From: an uncultured Bacilli bacterium
GTDB taxonomy: Bacteria > Bacillota_I > Bacilli_A > RF39 > UBA660
Assembly: GCA_947624535.1 (NCBI GenBank)
Contig: CANQKU010000005.1
Span: 1-21,070 of the forward strand
Reading direction: 5' to 3'
DNA length: 21,070 nucleotides
A program made the translations under genes and the position numbers. The notes beneath the pieces were generated by a model. That model did no database searches. It had not been told where the DNA came from and worked only from the letters and a program-made list of their open reading frames with translations. This document shows, piece by piece, positions 1-8,436 of this stretch. Position 1 is the first letter of the stretch. Each line of letters opens with the position of its first letter.

Positions 1-18
1 CCATGAGTGATATTATAT

Positions 19-76
19 AAAAAAGAATTTAGTCTTACAATTTTTTAACTGGAATTTTGTGTAAGACTAAATTCTT
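19..76 (-). terminator. intrinsic terminator closing the Tad-like operon
   Basis: On the minus strand two arms of 17 bases (60-76 and 23-39) are perfectly complementary, separated by a 20-base loop, and followed by a T run (24 down to 19). It sits about 50 bases past the stop of the last tad-like gene. No T run follows on the plus strand, so it should act only for the leftward operon. The loop carries AACTGGAATTT, which recurs at 91-101; I attach no function to that. Confidence 0.85.
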
Positions 77-125
77 GCCTAATATATTGAAACTGGAATT
101 TACTTTTTCATTTCACATTATTATT

Positions 126-908
126 TTAAATATTAAACATTCCCATCATAGAAATCAATACAATTAGCATAACTGCTACACCTGTTACAACTAACATGGT
201 CATTGTTAAACTTTCCATATGTCCTAAACGTTCTTTATATTTTATCTCTCTAGCTTTATTTTGTAAATTAGAAACAGTTCTAGAAAACATCATTAAACGT
301 TCTTGTTTATTTTCTTGAGATCCAATTCCTAAACGATAAAGTAATCTCATCATACGCATAGAATCTCTAACTGGATAAGTATTAGAAAATTCCATATAAG
401 GATCAATACTTGAATCTCCAGCATTTACTCTTTCAACAATTTTTCTTAATCCAGGTTTAAAAATATCTGGAGCATCATCTATAGATTTACCAATAGCTAC
501 TGGAACTGTATAATGTTGAATTAATATTTCTAAACTCTTTAAATAGTATGGTAGCATAATATCAATTTCATGTAAATGAGCTTTATAAAACTGTTTTAGT
601 TGAATATATGGTAGTTTAAATACTAAAAACATCGCTCCTATTGCTATAACTATATTAATTAAAGATAAACTTGTTAAAAATATGATAAAGAATACAAAAC
701 CAGCAATTAAAGCATTCGTAATTCTTTTTCTATATAATAAATCTGGAATAACATCATCTCCATATTTTGCATATAATAAGAAGTCATAATCTTCTTCTCT
801 TAGTGCTTGAAAATATTTTTCATTATCAATTAAAAATTTTTTACCATCTATTGTTTTATTATAGAAAAGTATAAAAATTAAAATTGCACAAACAATAATT
901 ATATCCAT
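126..908 (-). CDS. TadC-like type II secretion F-domain membrane protein
   Basis: Predicted inner platform protein of a Tad/type IVc pilus-like machine, 260 aa. Hydrophobic segments lie at about residues 2-16, 64-98 (probably two passes) and 236-258. Between them is a cytoplasmic helical region of about 135 residues, with the acidic and aromatic helices typical of T2SSF domains (EIDIMLPYYLKSLEIL near 114-129). Known family role: T2SSF proteins sit in the membrane under the hexameric ATPase and transmit its motion to subunit assembly. The gene is last in the operon. Its ATG overlaps the stop of the preceding TadB-like gene by one base (TAATG), indicating translational coupling. It pairs with that gene as TadB/TadC pairs do. 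The TadC rather than TadB assignment rests on its position and shorter length, so it is an inference; the T2SSF family call is firmer. Confidence 0.8.
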   Translation of the reverse strand: MDIIIVCAILIFILFYNKTIDGKKFLIDNEKYFQALREEDYDFLLYAKYGDDVIPDLLYRKRITNALIAGFVFFIIFLTSLSLINIVIAIGAMFLVFKLPYIQLKQFYKAHLHEIDIMLPYYLKSLEILIQHYTVPVAIGKSIDDAPDIFKPGLRKIVERVNAGDSSIDPYMEFSNTYPVRDSMRMMRLLYRLGIGSQENKQERLMMFSRTVSNLQNKAREIKYKERLGHMESLTMTMLVVTGVAVMLIVLISMMGMFNI

Positions 909-1801
909 TATTCAGCACCTACATTCTCATTATAATATTTTTCACCCTTAAGTAAGAATAAACTATTAATAATCGCTGCAGCATGTAATAATATTTTTAC
1001 TGCAGGTTTTTCTAAAAGCAATAGATACGATTCTTTTCCTAATAATACTTGTGTTAACATTAACAAGAAAAATAACATAATTCCAAACTGTAAAAACTGT
1101 TTATGGAATGTTGCACGGTCTTGTCGATCTCGATAAACACTTTCAACAAGCATATCGATATCTAATTGCATATTTTCCAAACTATCTGCAGAATTTCTAG
1201 CACCTTCTTTAGTGATTTGTAAGAATAATTGATGCATATTTTTAACTATATAATAAGGATATAAATTACTCATATATTTTAATGACTCATCAATACTACC
1301 ATTTTGATAAGCAAGTTCAATCATGTGATTGACATCTGTTTTAACAGGATCTTCTAAAACTCCAGAATCTCTTACTCCCTCTAATGATTTAACGAAAGAC
1401 TGAGTAGTTGCAAATTCCATAATAGTATTGGATGTATAAACTTGAACCTGTTCAAAAATAAATTCACTATAGACTCTTTTACAACGTAAATAGGATAAAT
1501 AAGGAATTACCATAATTACTGCAAATACATAAACAATACTTACAAATATATTATAGAAATATAGATATGACAATACAGCGGCAAAAGTTGAAAAAATGGC
1601 TACTTGAATTGTATATTGTCTAACAGTATATTCTTTACCTAATTGCTTAGTTTTTTCTCTAACTACTTTAAAAGAATAAGGAGCAAACTTTTCATATACT
1701 GAATTAACTCTTGTTGTAATAAATTTTCCAATATTTTCTCCTTCATAGCCTCTATATAGCATAACTACTATTGCTATAGCTAATAAAATAATTAACTCCA
1801 T
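908..1801 (-). CDS. TadB-like type II secretion F-domain membrane protein
   Basis: Second platform protein, 297 aa from the chosen start. It has an N-terminal membrane segment (MELIILLAIAIVVML), a central hydrophobic pair near residues 65-105, a cytoplasmic T2SSF helical region of about 110 residues, and two C-terminal hydrophobic segments. This matches TadB architecture. The reading frame opens eight codons further upstream at a TTG (1825). That start would overlap the CpaF gene and put the Shine-Dalgarno sequence inside the coding region. The ATG at 1801 has AAGGGGTG five bases upstream and begins 13 bases after the CpaF stop, so I use it. TadB and TadC normally form a hetero-oligomeric platform driven by the adjacent ATPase, and the gene order here (ATPase, TadB, TadC) is the classic one. 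Confidence 0.82.
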   Translation of the reverse strand: MELIILLAIAIVVMLYRGYEGENIGKFITTRVNSVYEKFAPYSFKVVREKTKQLGKEYTVRQYTIQVAIFSTFAAVLSYLYFYNIFVSIVYVFAVIMVIPYLSYLRCKRVYSEFIFEQVQVYTSNTIMEFATTQSFVKSLEGVRDSGVLEDPVKTDVNHMIELAYQNGSIDESLKYMSNLYPYYIVKNMHQLFLQITKEGARNSADSLENMQLDIDMLVESVYRDRQDRATFHKQFLQFGIMLFFLLMLTQVLLGKESYLLLLEKPAVKILLHAAAIINSLFLLKGEKYYNENVGAE

Positions 1802-1806
1802 AAAAT

Positions 1807-1814
1807 CACCCCTT
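1807..1814 (-). promoter_or_regulatory. ribosome binding site fixing the TadB-like start
   Basis: AAGGGGTG on the minus strand lies five bases before the ATG at 1801. It overlaps the TAA stop of the CpaF-like gene (1817-1815). It decides against the upstream TTG codon at 1825. Confidence 0.7.
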
Positions 1815-3107
1815 TTATTGCCCAACGTTACTTATAGTTGTTTGACTCACATTATTATAAGTATTAGGAGAAATTGGCTGAGCTACATTAGCCACCTTAG
1901 GTTGTGGTATTGTAACAGACTGTACTGCTGTTGCAGTAGTTTGAACTGGCTTAGCTTGTGGTGTCTGCGTAGCTGCTACATTTACTACTTTATCAGTTGT
2001 TGGTGTTTTTGAAACATTAACAGACTGAATATTAGTAGGTTGTTCTCCCTCTTTCATATTTGTGGTAATAGACTTGATATCAATATTTTGATTTTCTAAA
2101 TATTCAATTAAATGATCACTTGGCTTTTCTTGAACTGGTGGCTTACCATATATTTTTCTGTAAATTGTATGAGATTGGGGCTTATTATCATCATCTACAT
2201 AAAATTCTACTACCTCATCTACTTCACGATGGAATTTTCCATATTCCTTACTATAATAAGCCTTAATATGAACACCTAATTGAATATAACGATAAATAGT
2301 AGATAAAAATTGGTCAACATCCAGATCGGTTTCCATCAAACTATATAAACGATAAGGAATTGCACTAGCTTTATCCGCATGAATTGTGGATAAAATGTTA
2401 TGTCCTGATGATATTGAGTTACGAACTGCACTAACTGCTTCAGCGCTACGTACCTCTGATAATAATATCCACTTAGGATTTTGTCGCATACAAGTTACTA
2501 ACACATCAGAGTAACTTGCTACATTGTTAGTTTTCATAGCAACTATATCTCTTTGTGGAAAAATACGATCCAAATGTAGTTCCAACGTATCTTCAATCGT
2601 TATGATTTTTTCTGTTGGAATTGTATGACTAGCTAAGTATTTAACAAACTCAGTTTTACCTGAACCTGTTTCTCCTGCGACCATAATATTGCAATGCCCT
2701 TCTACACATTTAATCAAAATATCATGAATATCTGCAGTAAAATAGTCTTCTTTTAATAATTTATTTTTTTCTAATCTAATCTTGGCTGGAGTTTTACGAA
2801 TAACACAAGCTAACCCATTAGTGGCAATTGATTCATGAACAAAGTTAAAACGTAATTCTGTTGACTCAGCATCTAAAAATGGCTTAGCATTATTGAATGT
2901 TGTTCCCATAACGTTAGAGCACTGAAATGCTAACTTTTCCATAAATTCCTGGGTCAGTCCTTGAATTTCTACTCTTTGAGAACCTTGAGATAATGAACGT
3001 ATCCAAATTTGTCCACCATTACAAAATGAAATATCGGTAATATCATCATTATCTAAAAGTGGCTTTAACGGACCAAAATCAAGCTTATCAAATACATTCT
3101 CATTCAT
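1815..3107 (-). CDS. CpaF/TadA-family assembly ATPase with long disordered C-terminal tail
   Basis: Secretion-superfamily (VirB11/PilT/CpaF-like) hexameric ATPase, 430 aa. It is expected to power assembly of a Tad-type surface structure from the cytoplasmic face. Visible motifs: Walker A GETGSGKT at 145-152; Asp box ITIEDTLEL at 169-177; Walker B KWILLSEVR with glutamate 218; His box GHNILSTIHADKA at 235-247. The N-terminal domain (about 10-110) is the usual CpaF pre-ATPase region. The catalytic set is complete, so it should be active. Unusual: after about residue 325 there is a tail of roughly 105 residues rich in Q, T, P, V and N, ending SQTTISNVGQ, with no charged helix pattern. It lies upstream of the T2SSF pair and downstream of the CpaB-like gene, with an AT-rich 46-base spacer. 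The start has only a moderate AAAGGT ribosome binding site about ten bases upstream. Confidence 0.92.
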   Translation of the reverse strand: MNENVFDKLDFGPLKPLLDNDDITDISFCNGGQIWIRSLSQGSQRVEIQGLTQEFMEKLAFQCSNVMGTTFNNAKPFLDAESTELRFNFVHESIATNGLACVIRKTPAKIRLEKNKLLKEDYFTADIHDILIKCVEGHCNIMVAGETGSGKTEFVKYLASHTIPTEKIITIEDTLELHLDRIFPQRDIVAMKTNNVASYSDVLVTCMRQNPKWILLSEVRSAEAVSAVRNSISSGHNILSTIHADKASAIPYRLYSLMETDLDVDQFLSTIYRYIQLGVHIKAYYSKEYGKFHREVDEVVEFYVDDDNKPQSHTIYRKIYGKPPVQEKPSDHLIEYLENQNIDIKSITTNMKEGEQPTNIQSVNVSKTPTTDKVVNVAATQTPQAKPVQTTATAVQSVTIPQPKVANVAQPISPNTYNNVSQTTISNVGQ

Positions 3108-3153
3108 TTAACCCACAACCTTTCCCATATTTTATTCTTTTATTTTTTTATTT

Positions 3154-3957
3154 TTATTCAGTCCACTCTGTAACACGATTAATAAAGTCTTTCAAATCGT
3201 TACTACTAAGTTTTAATTCTCCTGGATTATCTTTTAAACTTTCATCTGTTGGTACAGGAATTAATTCAGAGTCATAAGCTCTCAAGAATCCTGCTTTCTT
3301 TAATAAAATGTAATATTCTGATGGTACTGCAAAAATAATCATACTAGGAGTACCTTTTTCATCAAGATTGGCAAATACATTATTACCATTACTATCTAAA
3401 ACAGCAATTACTTTTACGTTTTCTATTAATTTACCTACCATAATTTTATCTGTAGTTGTAATTTGTTGTCCCTCTTCGATTGCATTCATGGCTTTTAAGT
3501 AAATATCAATATAATTACCTGGATAAATAGAATTACCATAAGTCGAATTTGTATTTACTGCTAAATTGTATAATACATATCCACTTGGATAGTCATAAAT
3601 AATTTTATCTGGTAATTGATCTTTTTTTACTACTGATCTTTTATAAAATAAACTTCCCTTTGGAATAATACTATCAGCATTAGCATATTGATCTAATACT
3701 TCACTTCTGTTAGTATAAGCTTCTCCATCACTAATTGTTTCACTAGAAACATTTTTTTCACCAATCATTTCTTCTGTAATTTGTTCCCCTGGTGATATGG
3801 TCTCTAGAGCATATGGCACTCTTATTGGAGTAATTGCCTTATTTACTCTAGAATTATATCCAAAATATATGACAAACACGGCAGCTACAACACCTAATAG
3901 TGTAACTGTATTTTTATTTGATAGAATTTTCTTAATTCCTACACCTATATTTCCCAT
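3154..3957 (-). CDS. CpaB/RcpC-like SAF-domain protein
   Basis: Single-pass membrane protein, 267 aa. It has a short basic N terminus, a membrane segment at about 16-33, then an extracellular region. Residues about 47-110 (VPYALETISPGEQITEEMI ... IIPKGSLFYKRSVV) have the SAF beta-clip pattern. Residues about 115-220 (YPSGYVLYNLAV, YPGNYIDIYL, VPSEYYILLKKAG) match the RcpC/CpaB domain. CpaB proteins are Tad-pilus components; in diderms they help position the secretin, and in monoderms they remain as an envelope component of uncertain role. RBS AAAGGAG lies six bases before the ATG. The gene follows the small 146-aa membrane protein by 18 bases and precedes the ATPase, so it belongs to the same machine. 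Confidence in family is high; its exact role in this monoderm setting is unknown. Confidence 0.85.
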   Translation of the reverse strand: MGNIGVGIKKILSNKNTVTLLGVVAAVFVIYFGYNSRVNKAITPIRVPYALETISPGEQITEEMIGEKNVSSETISDGEAYTNRSEVLDQYANADSIIPKGSLFYKRSVVKKDQLPDKIIYDYPSGYVLYNLAVNTNSTYGNSIYPGNYIDIYLKAMNAIEEGQQITTTDKIMVGKLIENVKVIAVLDSNGNNVFANLDEKGTPSMIIFAVPSEYYILLKKAGFLRAYDSELIPVPTDESLKDNPGELKLSSNDLKDFINRVTEWTE

Positions 3958-3975
3958 TTTATTCTCCTTTCTAAA

Positions 3976-4416
3976 TTAATCCGCTCTAATGCTAGAAGCA
4001 ACTCTTGCTGCTACTGGATCTGATTTATGATTTGTTTCTATGATCATATCTAGTCTAGTTGTAATATCAACTGCGGTTCCTTCAAAAGCAGAACTACTAG
4101 CAGCTTTTACTTCTACACTTGCTTTAGGAGGAATTTCGTTAACGTCGTAGAAACTAATTTGATAGCTTCTACGATCATCAACACTTCGTGCAAATCTTCT
4201 AATAAAACTTTCAGCAAATTTTTCCTTATCCATACGATAAGCACCTTCTCTATAGTAGTTCAAATCTAGTGCATCTTCCATAGCGGCTTCTGTTGTTTCT
4301 TTCAATAAATAATAATCTAATTCTTGACCTGTAGTATAACTTTGAATTAAATTAATAACTCCTAAGGCGATAATACTTAATAATATAATTCCTACAGTTA
4401 ACATTGCTTTATTCAT
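3976..4416 (-). CDS. small single-pass protein, TadE/pseudopilin-like architecture
   Basis: 146 aa. The N terminus is a hydrophobic helix (about residues 5-24, LTVGIILLSIIALGVINLI) with only one basic residue before it. It is followed by an amphipathic helical stretch (QELDYYLLKETTEAAMEDA) and an extracytoplasmic region of about 110 residues. This resembles TadE-like minor pilins or pseudopilins, but I see no prepilin peptidase site, so that is an architectural inference. I think similar proteins have been filed under a domain of unknown function (possibly DUF5411), but I am not certain. It sits between the cysteine-rich secreted protein and the CpaB-like gene, with RBS AGGTGG about nine bases upstream. 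It is the best local candidate for a minor structural subunit. Confidence 0.7.
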   Translation of the reverse strand: MNKAMLTVGIILLSIIALGVINLIQSYTTGQELDYYLLKETTEAAMEDALDLNYYREGAYRMDKEKFAESFIRRFARSVDDRRSYQISFYDVNEIPPKASVEVKAASSSAFEGTAVDITTRLDMIIETNHKSDPVAARVASSIRAD

Positions 4417-4433
4417 TTATCTATCCACCTACC

Positions 4434-7400
4434 TTACTTTCCAGTTACCAATTGAGCAGTTTTACTATTCTCACCTGGTGTCCATTTTCTATCAATATGA
4501 TAACTATTAACAAATTCATCTTTCATTTTATAGTAATATAATCCTGGAATATCTTTTACCTTATTATTAAACTTACCAGTTAAATCTAAAGATTCATTCT
4601 TTAATTTTGTAACATCGTCAGAATCTAAAGTAACTCTTAAATCATAATCTTCTGTATATGTTCCATTTTCACCTTTACCATTTTGATTACCAATAATTTG
4701 GTGAGAATATGTAACAGGATCAACTCCATATCCAGTAGTATTTAAAGCAGTTTGAATTTTTTTATCTTTAGAAGATAATGTTGCTTGACTACCCCAGTTG
4801 TATCCACGAAGTCTATTATTAGGGAACATACTTTCTAGTGATACTACACGAATGTCATAATTTCTATCGATTTCTTCATTTACCTCAGTATTTTCTGCTG
4901 TTCCCTCATCACCACGATATACATAGTCACTAGTTTTAACTTTATTCTTTAATGCATAGAAGCATTGGAAGCCAATATGCCATCTATATTTTCCAAAACC
5001 TTGGCTTTCTGTTCCTAATGAAGCTGTAATATTCCATTTGTTTGTTTCTTTTACTTTATCAGGTTCAAAGTCATTTGGATACTTTCCTGAATCAAATTTA
5101 TCAATATACCAATCCCACCATTTTTCATTAGTAGATTGGGCATCATATGGAGTACAGTAATATTGTTCTTTAACACGATTAGTTGATAGTGCTTGACAAT
5201 CATATTTTACTTCTCCAGTTTTTAAATCAATCCAACTTCCTGGGAAAGTAATTGTAGTTTGATAATGTGGAGTTTTGGTTGTGTCATCATAACAGAATCC
5301 TAAAATACCATTTTCTGATGAGTCATTTTTAAATGCTGGTACAAACATAGAAGGTTTATTTTGACCATCAGGACAAGCATTATTATTTGTAGAATTTCCA
5401 CCATTATGTAATGTGTTAGAACCTTCAATTTCTGTAGTTTGAGTTCCTTCTTTATCTTTTTCTACACTTACACTAATTTCAAATGAAGTTGTTTTTTCTT
5501 TATCTTTGGTATCACAATAAGAAGAAGCTTGACATTTTGCTAAAGCATCATTAACATTTGAAATATTGTCTTTCATGGCATCAGTATATTCTTCACTTGT
5601 TAATGCATCACTACTGCTACATCCATGGTATCCACAGTTCATCTTACAATGATAACTACCACTTTTAGATGCTTGAGTCTTAATTCCAGTATCGGAAATA
5701 TAATATTTTCTATCACTTCTACCATTGGCATTAAATAAATTTTGGATAAGATTCTTTGTCTCAGTCCAAGACCTTACATAAAATGGTGAAGATCTAGCAA
5801 TTTGTTTACCTATACTTTCAATTGTAGGTGTATTTATTTTTCCTACTTTTTTATTATCAGGATGCCAACTACAAACTTGACTGCTATTACATTCATAATG
5901 TCCTTTTGGATATAATGTTTTAGCTCTAAAATAATATTGTGCACATTCATCAGACACACCATGTGCTTGCATATATTTAGTTGTACATTTAGCAATAGGT
6001 TCTTTATCATAATCTTCTAAATCAGATTTTTTATATGAAGCAACAGTTGTAACAAATACACCCGAGTCAGTTTGTCCCATCGTTAAATCGTTGGTCTTTG
6101 CTGGAGCTTTATTTACAATTGTATTAGCTAATTTAGTTTTTGTAGTTTTGCTATTTTTAGAAGTTGTTTCAGTTTTACCATATACTTTATCATAACATTT
6201 ATTAATACAGTTTTGAGAATATTTACCGCCATCACAAGATTTTACACATTGATCAAATTCTTCAGAAGGCCCAGCCTGTGTTTTTGTCTCATCATTTTCA
6301 CAAACTGGATTTGGTGAACACATTTGTTTATAATTTACTAGCTTATCCATGAAATTACCTATTGTAACACCACAATCTGTTACACTTTTTACAGTAACAC
6401 GATATTGAAAACATAATCCTGCTTTAACAGTTTTTGGAGGGCTATAAACAACTGTTAAATGTTCATAACATTTCGTGCTACAAACTTCTACTTCCTCACC
6501 TTTTTTAGGATGATCCTTTGTTTTTATATTTGCAGTTTCAGAAGTTGTTTCAGCATATAAATATTCAGACTCTCCAGAACCTGCTTTATATACGCCTTCT
6601 TTTAAATCATTATCATAAATAATATCAGTATAATTACAAGATAAACTAGATCCTAAGACTTTAGAATTTCCTTCTGTTTTTTTTGTTTTATGATCCACAA
6701 TATAATAATTATTTGTTCCATATTCATCTTTAATATGATTTTTAATTGTTTCAATTGTATTAGTAATTGCATTATAGTCAGCTGTTCCTTTAGACTTTAA
6801 TTCTGCAAAATTATAATATAATTCTAATATCTTATTAGCTAAATTTTCTAATTCTTCTTCATCTAAATTGAATGGTACATACTCACTATTACAATATGAT
6901 AGAAGAGTTGGATAATAATTTTGTTGCCAATCTGCTAAACGAGTAGGATCAGTAATTGAATATTTTTTATAATCACCTGTAGCTTTTCCATCAAAAGCAT
7001 TTTGACAAACTTTTGGATAAACTCCAGTTTTATTATTTAATATATTTTTAACATTTAAACTATCCCCAGCTGGATTTTGAACAAATTTACTAGCTGCAAC
7101 CCCACTGATATCTACATTATCTGTATCACTAGCTTTCTTTTTAAATTCACCAGTACAGCAGTTTACTTGATCGTTACCATTTTTATTTTTAGTAATAACA
7201 TTGCGTCCTGTACTACAACTCTTAGAAGATTTATTAGTCTTATCATCTTTATCGGATTTTAATATAGCAACTACAAATACTTCTTTGCCAGCTGGAACTT
7301 CAACTGTTGTGCTTCCTTTAAAATCCCTAGTTATAGGCTTAATATCATTTCCTCTGACATTTTTAAAACTTAAGTCATCCATTTCTTCTAAGTCACCGAT

Positions 7401-7667
7401 ATCAGCAGTATACTGATATAACGTATAGTTATAATCAGCGCCACCTTTGATTGTAATTGTTCTAGGCTGAACACTATTCCAATATGAACCCAAACGATAC
7501 CCAGCACTACGTTTATATGGATCAACGCTAATGCTAATTCCTACACGACTTTTACATTTAGCATTATCAGTTCCTGAATTAGTAGTTTTAGCCATAATAT
7601 GCGTTGGCATGAACAGTAGCATCAAAGCTAATGCTAAACCTAGTATTTTTCCCTTCTTTTTATTCAT
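4434..7667 (-). CDS. large secreted cysteine-rich protein, copy B
   Basis: 1077 aa from the chosen ATG; family not recognised. A signal peptide is clear: basic MNKKKGK, hydrophobic core, predicted cleavage after MPTHIMA. The mature chain has about 31 cysteines, mostly in close pairs: CX3C-X8-C-X3C (CVKSCDGGKYSQNCINKC, near 474-491) and CKMNCGYHGC (near 674-683). This suggests a disulfide-stabilised surface or secreted protein. A Lys/Thr-rich linker follows at about 498-520. The C-terminal 250 residues (for example PNNRLRGYNWG and KDIPGLYYY) are the best conserved part relative to its paralogue at 12002-15277. There is no LPXTG-like motif, C-terminal membrane segment or repeat anchor. Start choice: an ATG nine bases upstream (7676) directly abuts the AAAGGAG sequence, so the ATG at 7667 is preferred. 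It overlaps the sortase stop by eight bases. Possible roles are adhesin, tip protein or cargo of the Tad-like machine, all inference. Confidence 0.85.
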   Translation of the reverse strand: MNKKKGKILGLALALMLLFMPTHIMAKTTNSGTDNAKCKSRVGISISVDPYKRSAGYRLGSYWNSVQPRTITIKGGADYNYTLYQYTADIGDLEEMDDLSFKNVRGNDIKPITRDFKGSTTVEVPAGKEVFVVAILKSDKDDKTNKSSKSCSTGRNVITKNKNGNDQVNCCTGEFKKKASDTDNVDISGVAASKFVQNPAGDSLNVKNILNNKTGVYPKVCQNAFDGKATGDYKKYSITDPTRLADWQQNYYPTLLSYCNSEYVPFNLDEEELENLANKILELYYNFAELKSKGTADYNAITNTIETIKNHIKDEYGTNNYYIVDHKTKKTEGNSKVLGSSLSCNYTDIIYDNDLKEGVYKAGSGESEYLYAETTSETANIKTKDHPKKGEEVEVCSTKCYEHLTVVYSPPKTVKAGLCFQYRVTVKSVTDCGVTIGNFMDKLVNYKQMCSPNPVCENDETKTQAGPSEEFDQCVKSCDGGKYSQNCINKCYDKVYGKTETTSKNSKTTKTKLANTIVNKAPAKTNDLTMGQTDSGVFVTTVASYKKSDLEDYDKEPIAKCTTKYMQAHGVSDECAQYYFRAKTLYPKGHYECNSSQVCSWHPDNKKVGKINTPTIESIGKQIARSSPFYVRSWTETKNLIQNLFNANGRSDRKYYISDTGIKTQASKSGSYHCKMNCGYHGCSSSDALTSEEYTDAMKDNISNVNDALAKCQASSYCDTKDKEKTTSFEISVSVEKDKEGTQTTEIEGSNTLHNGGNSTNNNACPDGQNKPSMFVPAFKNDSSENGILGFCYDDTTKTPHYQTTITFPGSWIDLKTGEVKYDCQALSTNRVKEQYYCTPYDAQSTNEKWWDWYIDKFDSGKYPNDFEPDKVKETNKWNITASLGTESQGFGKYRWHIGFQCFYALKNKVKTSDYVYRGDEGTAENTEVNEEIDRNYDIRVVSLESMFPNNRLRGYNWGSQATLSSKDKKIQTALNTTGYGVDPVTYSHQIIGNQNGKGENGTYTEDYDLRVTLDSDDVTKLKNESLDLTGKFNNKVKDIPGLYYYKMKDEFVNSYHIDRKWTPGENSKTAQLVTGK
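5209..5276. repeat. near-identical 68-bp tract shared with 12783-12850
   Basis: These 68 bases match 12783-12850 at 66 positions (differences at 5228 and 5236). The flanking DNA of the two cysteine-rich genes is clearly more diverged. The tract encodes the segment around KTPHYQTTITFPG. Identity at silent positions suggests recent gene conversion between the paralogues. Confidence 0.75.
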
Positions 7668-8421
7668 GAGAATCATCTCCTTTCAATATTTTCTCAATCT
7701 TTTCATAATTTTTATTTTTATCTACTTTATAATTATGAACTACCTCATTTTTTCTTACCTTTCTAGCATCAACTACGAAGGAATAATCATTATTTCCAAA
7801 AAATCTAGTACAAGTTACTAATGTTAATAATGGATCATCTTGATTAACATCAACATCAAAGTCAAAATAACTCATCTTTTTAGTTTTTTGGATATAACTT
7901 TTCTTTTCACTTTTAGAAATATTTTCTAATTCTATATTTTCTTCTTTTTGTAAAGATACACCATATATTTTAAATAAATAATTTTTACCACCCGTTGTAT
8001 ATTCTATATATTTATTTTTCTTAACAAAATCATAATAAATATATCCCATTAATTGTTCAAATCTAGCATGACTTTTATCTCCAATTAATGGTTTACTTGA
8101 AACATTACGCATATTGTGTGATAAAGCAACAGTCCGATTAGCTAGTTTTTTATTATTTTCAAAACTCCATCCTATATCATAAGTAGGATCTCCTATATCA
8201 TCTACATCATAATAGTAAAGTATAGGAAAGTCAATATTAGTTCCTTGAACTCTTAGCCATCCTAGTGGAGTAGAATTACCATCTATTTTAGAAAATTCTT
8301 TAATTTTTTTAACCCGATTTTCTATCTTGTAATACGGTTTAAAAATGATAATTGCTACTACACATAAAATTATTGTAATAATAAGAAGAATTTTTATTTT
8401 TTTTTGCTTTTGCTTTTTCAT
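7660..8421 (-). CDS. class B-like sortase
   Basis: Membrane-anchored cysteine transpeptidase, 253 aa. It has a very basic N terminus, a membrane segment at about 10-28, and an extracellular catalytic domain. Catalytic His is H102 in ALSHNM and catalytic Cys is C204 in TLVTC. The usual conserved arginine is less clear: candidates are R206 (TCTRFF), R220 and R223 (DARKVR). The N-terminal motif GWLRVQGTNIDFPI at about 54-67 is typical of class B. Family role: sortases cleave a sorting motif and join the substrate to peptidoglycan or to another subunit. Here it sits between the 587-aa pilin-like protein and the cysteine-rich protein. Its 3' end contains the ribosome binding site and start of the latter. 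No protein in the window has a recognisable C-terminal sorting signal, so its substrate is unknown. Cassette A lacks this gene. Confidence 0.88.
   Translation of the reverse strand: MKKQKQKKIKILLIITIILCVVAIIIFKPYYKIENRVKKIKEFSKIDGNSTPLGWLRVQGTNIDFPILYYYDVDDIGDPTYDIGWSFENNKKLANRTVALSHNMRNVSSKPLIGDKSHARFEQLMGYIYYDFVKKNKYIEYTTGGKNYLFKIYGVSLQKEENIELENISKSEKKSYIQKTKKMSYFDFDVDVNQDDPLLTLVTCTRFFGNNDYSFVVDARKVRKNEVVHNYKVDKNKNYEKIEKILKGDDSHE
7677..7683 (-). promoter_or_regulatory. ribosome binding site inside the sortase gene for the cysteine-rich protein
   Basis: AAAGGAG lies within the last codons of the sortase gene. It abuts the ATG at 7676 and is nine bases from the ATG at 7667, which fixes the latter as start. 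The arrangement implies translational coupling of sortase and cysteine-rich protein. Confidence 0.65.
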
Positions 8422-8436
8422 ATGCGTATACCTCTA

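Noticed and set aside
47..101. Direct repeat AACTGGAATTT at 47 and 91
   Set aside because: Only 11 bases, two copies, one inside a terminator loop; not enough to call a mobile element end, an array or an attachment site.
1818..2012. Plus-strand 64-aa frame opposite the ATPase tail
   Set aside because: It is antisense to the low-complexity tail, rich in Cys, Ser and Trp, with no ribosome binding site. The same applies to the other short plus-strand frames across the window.
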